A stretch of 64,000 nt of DNA from Crassaminicella thermophila. Lineage in GTDB: Bacteria > Bacillota > Clostridia > Peptostreptococcales > Thermotaleaceae. The notes under the pieces were generated by a model. That model saw nothing but the letters and a program-made list of their open reading frames with translations. It did no database searches and was not told where the DNA came from. Below are positions 56,470 through 64,000 of this stretch, one piece after another (positions within the stretch are counted from its first letter, which is position 1; each line of letters opens with the position of its first letter). Location of the stretch: NCBI RefSeq assembly GCF_008152325.1, contig NZ_CP042243.1:2919026-2983025 (forward strand), in the 5' to 3' direction. The translations under genes were made by a program, and so were the position numbers.

Positions 56470-56943
56470 TCATGTAGTTTTACCCATAAATTTTTTCTCA
56501 TGCTCAATTAACCATTCTTTCCGCCAAAGGCCCCCCTCATATCCAGTTAATTTACCATTGCTTCCAATCACCCTATGACAAGGAATTACAATAGGGATTT
56601 TGTTTTGATTATTGGCATTTCCTACCCCTCTTGCTGCCTTTTCATTTCCAATAGCTTTTGCAATGTCTTTATAGGATACAACCTTCCCATATCCAATCTC
56701 CATTAACGCAGACCATACTTTCTTTTGAAAATCTGTTCCTTGTAGATATAAACTTAAATCAAATTTTTTTCTTTTTCCTTGAAAATATTCCTCTAATTGT
56801 ATATATGCTTTTTTTAAAATATATGGAACTTCTGAAACAAAGTTCTCTTTATGCACAAATTCAATAGATAAAATGCTTTCTTTTGTACTTACAATTTCCA
56901 TAATCCCTATGGGAGAATTATAATAAATACTGTATGCTTTCAT
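56470..56943 (-). CDS. ogt: Methylated-DNA-protein-cysteine methyltransferase (Ogt)
   Basis: About 157 residues. Suicide repair of O6-alkylguanine; IPIVIPCHRVIGSNGKLTGYEGGLWRKEWLI with acceptor Cys in PCHR, and RGVGNANNQN. The start is 56943 because AGAGGGGGAA precedes this ATG. Pair with the Mpg gene downstream. Confidence 0.92.
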   Translation of the reverse strand: MKAYSIYYNSPIGIMEIVSTKESILSIEFVHKENFVSEVPYILKKAYIQLEEYFQGKRKKFDLSLYLQGTDFQKKVWSALMEIGYGKVVSYKDIAKAIGNEKAARGVGNANNQNKIPIVIPCHRVIGSNGKLTGYEGGLWRKEWLIEHEKKFMGKTT

Positions 56944-57110
56944 CCTATTCCCCCTCTTTATTCTTTTTTTATTTATTTTATCATTTTTGTTTTCATTAGA
57001 GTTAAAATTCATTTTTCAAAAACTGGTAAAAATTAAGAGGAATTTGTAACAAAATGTAGAAATTTAAAAAAAGCTCAATTTTTAGATAAGAGAAAGCAGA
57101 GGTTTTTCAT

Positions 57111-59045
57111 ATGAGCATTAGGTCTAAATTAATTACTAGTTACGTATTATTAATTATATTTTCAGTAAGTATCCTAGGTTTCTTTATTAGCAACAAATCA
57201 CGAGATGCAGTTTTTCATGAAGTAACCGAAAAAAGTGAACGCATAGCAGAATTAATTAACAGCATGATAAGTGTTCGAAATGATCTCCTTTCAGAAAAAA
57301 TATGGAGTGATTTGTATTTTGCAGAAAAGTTATTAACTGATTTAGGTACAATACGAATAGATCAAACACAACAAATTCAGATTGAAAGCTTTAAACTCCC
57401 ATCCTTATATGCCGGAGATACAAATTTAAGCCTAGATACTACCTTTGTTGATGATATAAAAGAATCAATCGGTGCAGTCACTTCTGTTTTTTTATTTCAT
57501 GACAATAAATTAATAAGGGTTACTACAAATCTTAAGGTAGATGGAAAAAGAGCTATAGGAACCTTTATAACAAATAATTCTGATGTATACAAAAAAATCA
57601 TCAACAATGAAACATATTATGGCCCTAGCTTAGTTGATGGAGATTGGTTTATAACAGGATACAAACCAATGCTAGATGAAAATGGAAATGTTATAGGGGC
57701 AATCGGTTTAGGACACAAAGGAATCAATCCTTATTTAGAAAAAACATTAAATAATATTAAGATAGGAAAAACAGGTTATGTTTACATAATGAATTCAAAA
57801 GGAGATATTCTAGTTCATCCAAATATAAAAGGAGAAAATTTATCACATTTTAGTTTTTCTAAAAAAATTATTCAAAATAAAAATGGTATTATTAAATATA
57901 CGTTTAAAGGAATTAATAAGCTAGCAGCATATAGATACTTTAAACCATGGGATCTATATATTATTACAACGGCCAATTATGATGACTTAAAATCTTCTTC
58001 TAAAACCATTTTAAATACCACACTATTAACAGGATTTATTATTTTTATAACTTGTGCAATACTCGCTTTATTTTTAGCAAATACTTTAGTAAAACCTATT
58101 AATAAATTAAAAAGCTATATGGAAACGGTTAGCAAAGGGGATTTAACTGTATATTCTGATATTCACAGCAAAGATGAAATTGGTATATTATCTGATAGTT
58201 TTAATCATATGATTACAGAGAACAAAAGATTGTTAGATGAAATCATTAAGCATGATCACATAAAGACAGAATTTTTTTCTAATATCTCTCATGAATTAAA
58301 AACACCTATTAATATTATTTTAGGAACAGTACAATTGTTTTCTTTTTACTCAAAAAATAATAATAAAATCATGGATTCAGAAAAATTAAATAAACACATA
58401 AATATTATAAAACAAAATTGTTACAGACTATTAAGATTAGTCAATAATTTAATAGATCTTACAAAAATAGATTCAGGATTTATGAAGTTACATTTAAGCA
58501 ATGAAAATATTGTAGAAGTTGTTGAAAATATAACATTATCGACCGTTGAATATGTAGAAAGCAAATCAAGGACAATCCTGTTTGATACAAATACAGAAGA
58601 AAAAATTATGGCTTTTGATGCAGAAAAAATTGAAAGAATTATGTTAAATCTTATTTCTAATGCTGTAAAATTTACAAGACCAGGAGATAGTATAACAGTC
58701 TGTGTTTATGATAAAGAAACAACCGTACAAATTTCTGTTAAGGATACAGGAGTAGGTATACCAAAGGATAAATTAGAAAATATATTTGAAAGATTTAAGC
58801 AAGTAGACCCATTATTTAGTAGAAGCCATGAAGGAAGCGGGATTGGATTATCTTTAGTTAAATCTTTGGTTCAAATGCATGGTGGTAAAATTTCTGTTCA
58901 AAGTGAATATGGAAAAGGAACTGAATTCACCATATCTCTGCCAGTAAAGCTTGTTTCTAAAGATAATAAAGAGTATAAAAATGACTTTAAACAAAAAACA
59001 AATGTCGAAAAGCTACAAATTGAGTTTTCTGATATTTATTCATAG
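57111..59045 (+). CDS. Cache-domain sensor histidine kinase
   Basis: 644 residues. Helix ~8-28, extracytoplasmic single Cache domain (~35-295; GPSLVDGDWFITGYKPMLDENGNVIGAIGLG, KTGYVYIMNSKGDILVHPN), helix ~300-323, HAMP (~325-375), HisKA with FFSNISHELKTPINIILG (phospho-His near 394) and HATPase with LISNAVKFTRPG and VKDTGVGIPKDKLENIFERF. No response regulator gene next to it, so its partner is elsewhere. AGCAGAGG upstream of ATG. Confidence 0.9.
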   Translation: MSIRSKLITSYVLLIIFSVSILGFFISNKSRDAVFHEVTEKSERIAELINSMISVRNDLLSEKIWSDLYFAEKLLTDLGTIRIDQTQQIQIESFKLPSLYAGDTNLSLDTTFVDDIKESIGAVTSVFLFHDNKLIRVTTNLKVDGKRAIGTFITNNSDVYKKIINNETYYGPSLVDGDWFITGYKPMLDENGNVIGAIGLGHKGINPYLEKTLNNIKIGKTGYVYIMNSKGDILVHPNIKGENLSHFSFSKKIIQNKNGIIKYTFKGINKLAAYRYFKPWDLYIITTANYDDLKSSSKTILNTTLLTGFIIFITCAILALFLANTLVKPINKLKSYMETVSKGDLTVYSDIHSKDEIGILSDSFNHMITENKRLLDEIIKHDHIKTEFFSNISHELKTPINIILGTVQLFSFYSKNNNKIMDSEKLNKHINIIKQNCYRLLRLVNNLIDLTKIDSGFMKLHLSNENIVEVVENITLSTVEYVESKSRTILFDTNTEEKIMAFDAEKIERIMLNLISNAVKFTRPGDSITVCVYDKETTVQISVKDTGVGIPKDKLENIFERFKQVDPLFSRSHEGSGIGLSLVKSLVQMHGGKISVQSEYGKGTEFTISLPVKLVSKDNKEYKNDFKQKTNVEKLQIEFSDIYS

Positions 59046-59095
59046 GATCTTAGGGACGGTTAATTCATTAAGATCACATTCAATTTAATCAACAA

Positions 59096-59145
59096 AAAAC
59101 AAATCCCCGTCATTATCTTTGCTAAAAATAACGGGGATTTGTTTT
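59096..59145. terminator. Hairpin downstream of the Cache histidine kinase
   Basis: AACAAATCCCCGT and ACGGGGATTTGTT arms with A and T runs on each side. It lies just inside the RAYT element's left end and could end transcripts from both directions. Confidence 0.75.
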
Positions 59146-59189
59146 AATTCTAAATTTTTACATCACAAAAAAAGCCTAACGACCTTATT

Positions 59190-60095
59190 TTAGGCACTCT
59201 TTATAAAATCATCTATTATGCTACTATATTTTTCAGTATTTAATATTATATTAATTCCTATAGAAGATAGCTTTGATACCCTTGATTGGGTTAAATTACC
59301 TATTACACTACAAATTTGTTTTTGGGTATAATTGCAAAAACATCTCATAAAAAATACGCACAAGGCCCTTATCTCTATGCAGCTTTTATCATACTTAATA
59401 CGCGCTTTCCTCTTATCACACTGAATATACTCTGCTACAAAGTTTATGACTTTTTCAGGGGTATAGTCCCTTACTAATATTTTTCTTTCACTTCTATATT
59501 CACAGTTTTTCTTTTCAAATTCTACGTCTAATTCTTCATTTATAGTATCTGATTTATATACTAAGGACAAATAAGTTTTCATATTTTTTCTATTCGCTAA
59601 ATTTAAAATGTCCTCTAAAAAAGATTTATCTAATATTTCAAATTCATTAGTGCCCTTTACATATTCCTTCAGACTTGAAAATCTATAATTTATCAAATTA
59701 TTTCTATATCCTGGTATGTCCTTTGGATTATTATGAATATATGCTGATAACACAATTAAATATTTATCATCATTTACTATTCTACTTTTAAAACGATCTT
59801 GAAAAACATGCCCATGCCTTTTATATTTTCTATTATAATATTGGGCATATGAAAAATTGATAGAATGCATGATTCTTGAAATATCTCCACCATTAACATC
59901 AATAATAAGATGTCCATGATTATCCATAAGGCAATATGCATAAACCTTAAATTGAAACTTTAATATGTACTTTTTTATTAAAGCAAAATATTTTAATTTA
60001 TCTTCATCATCATTGAATAAATTTATTTCACTGATACTTCTTATCATTATATGAAAAATACTGTCTTCTGTTTTGACTCTTGCACATCTTGGCAT
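59190..60095 (-). CDS. RAYT transposase (Y1_Tnp, IS200-like HUH family)
   Basis: 301 residues. MPRCARVKTEDSIFHIMIR start, HUH motif in YCLMDNHGHLIID (~55-67), catalytic Tyr region NFSYAQYYNRKYKRHGHVFQDRFKSR, then a C-terminal helix-turn-helix-like part (FCNYTQKQICSVIGNLTQSRVSKL). Cuts and joins single-stranded DNA at hairpins. AGGAGTAG before ATG. Appears intact. Confidence 0.88.
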   Translation of the reverse strand: MPRCARVKTEDSIFHIMIRSISEINLFNDDEDKLKYFALIKKYILKFQFKVYAYCLMDNHGHLIIDVNGGDISRIMHSINFSYAQYYNRKYKRHGHVFQDRFKSRIVNDDKYLIVLSAYIHNNPKDIPGYRNNLINYRFSSLKEYVKGTNEFEILDKSFLEDILNLANRKNMKTYLSLVYKSDTINEELDVEFEKKNCEYRSERKILVRDYTPEKVINFVAEYIQCDKRKARIKYDKSCIEIRALCVFFMRCFCNYTQKQICSVIGNLTQSRVSKLSSIGINIILNTEKYSSIIDDFIKSA

Positions 60096-60357
60096 AAAAA
60101 CTACTCCTTTTTATTTTTTCCACTGTCCACTTCAAGGGGAGCATATCAATCTAGGAGTAGTTTTTGTATTTTTTTCGATTTTATTCAGCAATTCAAATAA
60201 TCATTAACTGTCCCAACGTACAACGTACAACGTACACATCTATATTTTTAACTATAGATCATAAAAATAATTAAATTTATTGAAAACATTATATCTATAT
60301 ATTATAATATACAGATATAAGATATAAAAATATTATGTTATCGGAGGGAATATTTCT

Positions 60358-60642
60358 GTGCAAACATATAAAACAAATTCTGAAATTTTTGAACAAAAAG
60401 CAGAAATACTCAAAGCATTAGCTCATCCAGTTAGACTCTGTATTATCCAGACACTCTATCATAATGGACCTACTAATGTAACAGATATGCACAATTGTTT
60501 AGATAAACCACAATCAACTATATCACAGCATATTTCAAAATTAAAATCTGCAAATATCATTGTTGGCAAAAGACAAGGTACAGAAATCATTTATTCAATT
60601 AAAAATGATCAGATAAAAGAAATCATTCGAATATTATTTTGA
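60358..60642 (+). CDS. ArsR/SmtB-family repressor
   Basis: 94 residues. ILKALAHPVRLCIIQTLYHNGPTNVTDMHNCLDKPQSTISQHISKLKSANIIVGKRQGTEIIYSI: full winged helix with recognition helix TISQHISKL. Only one Cys pair candidate (C40, C60-type) is visible, so metal sensing is uncertain. GTG start with CGGAGGG upstream. It probably controls the ACR3/BASS-like permease at 61147 through the palindrome there and AT-rich dyads in its own promoter. Confidence 0.88.
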   Translation: MQTYKTNSEIFEQKAEILKALAHPVRLCIIQTLYHNGPTNVTDMHNCLDKPQSTISQHISKLKSANIIVGKRQGTEIIYSIKNDQIKEIIRILF

Positions 60643-60670
60643 TTTTTTTAAAACATTCAATAGCAATTTT

Positions 60671-60697
60671 AAGAGACGCAATAAACGTCTCTTTTTT
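60671..60697 (+). terminator. Terminator after the ArsR gene
   Basis: AAGAGACG, loop, CGTCTCTTTTTT. Confidence 0.85.
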
Positions 60698-60699
60698 CT

Positions 60700-61040
60700 T
60701 AATCGTGAACTACCCCCCACTTACTTCGTTGAAATTTGTGCAACCACATATTCTATCCAATCATCAAAGTTCAACTCTATATTTCTCATTATATCATAAT
60801 TTCAAATTATAAAAAATGAGCTTTAATCCCACGTTAAAACCGTGGGCTTTTTTTGCTACTCAAGTGACAATTCATCCCCCACTCTAGAAGTGGAAATATT
60901 CTTACCATAAGTCTAATAAAATCAGATATTAACATTATATACAATTATTTGGTTATACTATAGATAAACCTTTATATGTTGATTTATCTGAATTATATAA
61001 AGCTTACACAGTAATTATTGTTTTCCTAAATGATTTTCAT
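60700..61040. other. Gene-free stretch with possible IS200/IS605 end remnants
   Basis: Short hairpins of the kind found at IS605-type ends: CCCACGTTAAAACCGTGGG followed by a T run near 60830-60850, and CCACTCTAGAAGTGG near 60880-60895. No transposase or TnpB frame is present. Probably a degraded element between arsR and its permease. Confidence 0.35.
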
Positions 61041-61042
61041 TA

Positions 61043-61115
61043 TTGACATATTATAAAAGCTTATGTAATATATATATATCGTTATATTTTAATATTTGAA
61101 TATAACGATATATAT
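61043..61115 (+). promoter_or_regulatory. Sigma-A promoter with a long palindromic operator before the permease
   Basis: TTGACA (61043-61048), 17-bp spacer, TAATAT (61066-61071), immediately followed by a perfect 17-bp inverted repeat: ATATATATCGTTATATT (61072-61088) and AATATAACGATATATAT (61099-61115). The palindrome covers the transcription start, fitting repression by the ArsR protein encoded upstream. Confidence 0.75.
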
Positions 61116-61146
61116 GTATATATTTTTGAAAGGCTGGCGATTACTA

Positions 61147-62103
61147 ATGTGGAATCTATTAAAAATATTAAAAAAACACCTTGCAAAAAGTATTCTTGCA
61201 TCTATGGTGCTTGGTTTAATTTTTGGTTATTTTTTTGATTCAAAATTTTTAAGTATGTTCATAATCCCTCTTACTTTTTTGATGGTTTTTCCAATGATGG
61301 TCAATTTAAATTACAAAGAATTACTTAATAAAGGCAATGGAGCATTAATTGTCTCCTCTCAAGGGATAAATTTTATCTTAATTCCATTTATTGCTTTTTG
61401 CATCGGCTCAATATTTTTCAAAAACCAACCTATGATTTTTGTAGGCTTTATGCTGATGTCCGTACTCCCTACTTCAGGAATGACCATTTCTTGGACTGGA
61501 TTTGCTAAAGGAAATATACATGCTGCAATTAAAATTACTATTGTTGCGCTTTTACTTAGTGCACTAATAGCTCCTCTAGTTTTAAAAATGTATCTAGGTA
61601 CTACTGTAGCTATACCAATATTTAAAATTATACGACAAATTCTTATTGTAGTATTAATTCCAATGATTGCAGGAGCTACACTTCGATATATAATGATTAA
61701 TAATATTGGACTTGAACAATACAACAGTAAATGGAAGATGCGTTTTCCTCTTTTATCAAGTCTTGGTGTAATAGGAATCATCTTCGTTGCAACATCATTA
61801 AAAGCAAAGACAATTATTAATAATCCTTCTATAATAATTTTGCTTATAATACCAATTATTTTGTTTTATTTAATCAATTTTACCATTACAACAATGATCG
61901 GACGTTTCTTTTTCTCATGGGAAGATTCTATAGCTTTAGTTTATGGTACAGTGATGAGGAATCTTAGCGTTGCATTAGCTATTGCTATGACTGCATTTTC
62001 ATCTGAAGGTTCAAACATAGCATTAATTATTGCAGTTGCCTATATTTTTCAAGTACAAATGGCTGCATGGTATATAAAGCTAGTACAGAAAAAATCTGTA
62101 TAG
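61147..62103 (+). CDS. BASS/ACR3-superfamily permease (arsenic-resistance-like)
   Basis: About 318 residues, ten predicted helices. LPTSGMTISWTGFAKGN in the fourth-helix region and VYGTVMRNLSVALAIAMTAF near 280 resemble ACR3/BASS carriers. The CTAMV cysteine essential in ACR3 arsenite pumps is absent, so arsenite may not be the substrate. The start is 61147 with GAAAGG upstream; the in-frame ATG at 61096 is inside the operator palindrome. Probably controlled by the ArsR repressor. Confidence 0.8.
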   Translation: MWNLLKILKKHLAKSILASMVLGLIFGYFFDSKFLSMFIIPLTFLMVFPMMVNLNYKELLNKGNGALIVSSQGINFILIPFIAFCIGSIFFKNQPMIFVGFMLMSVLPTSGMTISWTGFAKGNIHAAIKITIVALLLSALIAPLVLKMYLGTTVAIPIFKIIRQILIVVLIPMIAGATLRYIMINNIGLEQYNSKWKMRFPLLSSLGVIGIIFVATSLKAKTIINNPSIIILLIIPIILFYLINFTITTMIGRFFFSWEDSIALVYGTVMRNLSVALAIAMTAFSSEGSNIALIIAVAYIFQVQMAAWYIKLVQKKSV

Positions 62104-62131
62104 CAATTATTTTCAATATTTTCTCTATATG

Positions 62132-62165
62132 AAAAGATGTCTCCAACTTTTGAGACATCTTTTTG
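62132..62165 (+). terminator. Terminator after the permease
   Basis: AAAAGATGTCTC, loop, GAGACATCTTTTT. Confidence 0.85.
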
Positions 62166-62186
62166 TATTTTAAAGCAATATAAGAA

Positions 62187-63359
62187 TCATATCTTTTTTA
62201 ACTTATTGCTAAATAAAATTATCAGATAAGATACGATAAATATGATAGCAGCCATAATAAAAGGCATTTTAGGATATATATCTAATAAAGTTCCAGCAAA
62301 TAAAGAGCCTCCAACCATTCCCACAGAGTTAGCAGAATTTTGAAGCCCCATGATTTTACCATGCTCATTCTTACTTAAGTTTGATACCATTGTTTGTAGC
62401 AGTGGCTTAAACATAGAAATAAAAAATACAAATATTAAAAATACAATAATTGAAATTGGCGATAGTAATTTATCTATCATTGAAAGAATAATAAGGGTAA
62501 TACCCGTAACCAATAATACATATTTAAGTGATTTTTTATCACCATATTTTTTTGATATTCTTGGCGTTAAATAAACATTGGCAATCATACCTATAATACC
62601 TGTAAGAGCCATATAATACCCTATTTGCAATGGATTTAAATTCAAATATTTCTTTAAGAAATAATTTATGCCTGTAGAATAAGCAATAAATGAAAATGAT
62701 GTGAAGAATACAACTAAAAGTAATGTTCCTAAAGCTGTAGGCATATATTTTTTAAAATCATCTTTTATTTGAAAGATAAAATTTTTTGATGTTTTTACAT
62801 CCTCAATCTTTACATTACTTTCTGGTAAAAGAAAATAAACTATTATAGCATGTATAATAAGTCCTAGTGATTGGAAAATAAAAGCATGATGGTAATCATT
62901 TACACCTATGTATCCACCAACTAAATATCCTAACGCTACTCCAAAGCCCGTTATAGCTGTATAATAAGCTATAGCTTTACTTCTATTTGTATGATCTGTC
63001 TCATCAACAATATAAGCTATAGCATTGGTAAATATAGATGCAACAAAACCACCACCCAAAATTCTAAATATAAGAATCAATACTGGAGATGTAGAAAAGC
63101 CAAATCCTATTTGTGCAAGTCCATAACCTATAGAAGGAAGATATATAAATAATTTTCTGCTCCTATATTTATCTGATAAGCTTCCCCAAATGGGTGACAT
63201 AGTAAAGCTCGCTATAGACATAGTAGCGAACATGATTCCATACATCAGTGAAGACATATTTAAACTAACAACTAATTCTGGTGTAACAGGATGAGCTGTA
63301 TTTGCTAAAATACTCATAAAAAACATTGCGACAATTAAATAGATTATTTTTTTATTCAA
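62187..63359 (-). CDS. MFS transporter (drug-exporter type)
   Basis: About 390 residues, 12 helices. GSLSDKYRSRKLFIY (motif A loop 2-3), GYLVGGYIG (motif C region), and SKNEHGKIMGLQNSANSVGMVGGSLFAG late. Likely a proton-driven efflux pump of the TetA/Bmr kind; substrate unknown. I place the start at TTG 63359 because GAGGTG lies 7 bases upstream and the protein then begins with a helix; a longer frame from 63404 has no ribosome site. Confidence 0.82.
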   Translation of the reverse strand: MNKKIIYLIVAMFFMSILANTAHPVTPELVVSLNMSSLMYGIMFATMSIASFTMSPIWGSLSDKYRSRKLFIYLPSIGYGLAQIGFGFSTSPVLILIFRILGGGFVASIFTNAIAYIVDETDHTNRSKAIAYYTAITGFGVALGYLVGGYIGVNDYHHAFIFQSLGLIIHAIIVYFLLPESNVKIEDVKTSKNFIFQIKDDFKKYMPTALGTLLLVVFFTSFSFIAYSTGINYFLKKYLNLNPLQIGYYMALTGIIGMIANVYLTPRISKKYGDKKSLKYVLLVTGITLIILSMIDKLLSPISIIVFLIFVFFISMFKPLLQTMVSNLSKNEHGKIMGLQNSANSVGMVGGSLFAGTLLDIYPKMPFIMAAIIFIVSYLIILFSNKLKKI

Positions 63360-63416
63360 AATCAGCACCTCATATATTAGAATTTTATCCTCACATTTTA
63401 TCATATGTCATCAAAG

Positions 63417-64000
63417 TTAATCAAGTTGAAACCAATCGCTAACTAATTTACTTTCTTTAAACCCTCTTTTCTTATACATATCATAAGCTAAAGTATTTTT
63501 TGTAGCAACAATCAAACCTATTTCTTTTACTTTCTTCGAACTCAAAAAGCTAATAGCCGTTTCTAAAAGCTGCTTTCCATATCCCTTTCCTCTAGCACTC
63601 TTAATTAATCCTAAATCGAATTCTCCCACTCCATCTTTAATATTAAACTGCAAAAAACCTATCATTTCATTATTTGCTATAGCTATATAATTATTTTCAT
63701 CTGCTTTTTTTATATATTCATCAATATCATTCTCTGTTAGCGTTGCTGCATTTGGAACTTCTCTAAAAGCATCATTATAAATCATTAAATATTCTTTCTT
63801 ATTTTCCTCTGATAACTTAACTAGACTTAATGGTGAATATTTAACTCTTATATTATCTAATGTCATCCTGATTACCGAATATTGTTTCTCTATATTTAAA
63901 GTATTTAAATTTCTAATTATTGTGTCATCCTTTGTACCTAAAAATATTTCCCTTGCTCCATATTTTTTTGCTATATTCTTAGATTCTTCTATTATCTCAC
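63417..64000 (-). CDS. GNAT-family acetyltransferase, 5' end beyond the window
   Basis: C-terminal GNAT domain: SARGKGYGKQLLETAISFLSS (acetyl-CoA pyrophosphate loop, Q/RxxGxG/A) and NTLAYDMYKKRGFKE. A start at 63866 is possible, but the frame stays open upstream to the window edge with protein-like sequence (AKKYGAREIFLGTKDD, NTLNIEKQYSVIRM). That looks like the end of a first GNAT repeat, so I treat it as a double-GNAT protein cut by the window. Substrate unknown. Confidence 0.8.
   Translation of the reverse strand, partial: EIIEESKNIAKKYGAREIFLGTKDDTIIRNLNTLNIEKQYSVIRMTLDNIRVKYSPLSLVKLSEENKKEYLMIYNDAFREVPNAATLTENDIDEYIKKADENNYIAIANNEMIGFLQFNIKDGVGEFDLGLIKSARGKGYGKQLLETAISFLSSKKVKEIGLIVATKNTLAYDMYKKRGFKESKLVSDWFQLD

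Larger units (their letters stand above)
59053..60214 (-). mobile_element. RAYT (REP-associated tyrosine transposase) element
   Basis: Imperfect terminal inverted repeats GGGACGGTTAAT (59053-59064) and ATTAACTGTCCC (60203-60214) enclose one transposase gene. The left end also lies in a small hairpin GATCTTA/TAAGATC (59046-59075). GGGACGGTT-type ends are common on clostridial Y1 transposons. Single copy in this window. Confidence 0.65.

Noticed and set aside
60217-60236. Short tandem repeat as iteron or origin
   Set aside because: Only three 7-base units at the edge of the RAYT element, no replication gene nearby.
1-64000. CRISPR array, rRNA or tRNA genes
   Set aside because: No regularly spaced repeats, no rRNA-like sequence and no cloverleaf with CCA-type end was recognised by eye.

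Overview
The window is AT-rich DNA from an anaerobic, probably spore-forming member of the Clostridia. Supporting signs are low GC, strong GGAGG-type ribosome sites, split GcvPA/GcvPB, a tandem glycine riboswitch, a T-box leader, a CwlD-like amidase, selenium-metabolism genes and an HgdB/HgdC-type pair. The combination recalls Alkaliphilus or Crassaminicella-like genera, but I cannot assign a genus from sequence alone. I found no rRNA, tRNA or CRISPR array.

Layout. 1-9.4 kb (minus strand): a long Mrp/Mbh-type Na+/H+ antiporter operon (E, F, G, MbhD-like, MbhE-like, B, C, then four proton-channel subunits of the MrpD/NuoLMN family). It is preceded by a textbook sigma-54 promoter, three repeated activator-type sites and a sigma-54 activator gene. 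11.8-13.4 kb: cell-wall hydrolase and polysaccharide deacetylase. 13.4-16.8 kb: an orphan HisD-like dehydrogenase, then a decayed stretch with small unknown genes and a LysM remnant. 16.9-21.9 kb: a purine permease under a guanine-type riboswitch, a GltD-like oxidoreductase, an iron alcohol dehydrogenase and an HxlR regulator. 21.9-24.8 kb: selenium-metabolism cluster (cysteine desulfurase, YedE, TusA-like, DUF3343). 24.8-31.4 kb: lipoate synthesis (lipA, lipB) and the glycine cleavage operon gcvT-H-PA-PB under a tandem glycine riboswitch. That operon ends with a 99-residue reading frame carrying an in-frame TGA in a C-x-x-U motif. 31.6-34.5 kb: a YkuS-like protein, a class V aminotransferase and a glycosyltransferase. 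34.5-38.3 kb: a preQ1-riboswitch operon encoding an HgdB-like protein, its ATP-dependent activase, QueD, QueE and QueC. 38.3-42.5 kb: leuA with a T-box, and divergent ilvBN. 42.5-47 kb: HAD phosphatase, a palindromic repeat element, glutamate racemase, a lipoprotein and a Cache sensor. 47-53 kb: a two-component system (NtrC class) next to a sigma-54-preceded glutaminase plus Na+:alanine/glutamine symporter. 53-57 kb: an alanine/ornithine racemase-like protein, a MocR regulator and two DNA-repair enzymes. 57-64 kb: a Cache histidine kinase, a RAYT transposon, an ArsR regulator with a BASS/ACR3-like permease, an MFS exporter and a GNAT protein cut by the window end.

The two most interesting points are the preQ1-regulated HgdB/HgdC-QueDEC operon, which could carry an ATP-driven reductase that makes preQ1 from preQ0, and the likely new small selenoprotein in the glycine cleavage operon. 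Four genes (an mrpD paralog, mrpD, lipA, glsA) are each broken by exactly one extra base in an A/T run. This looks more like systematic homopolymer error in the assembly than true gene decay.
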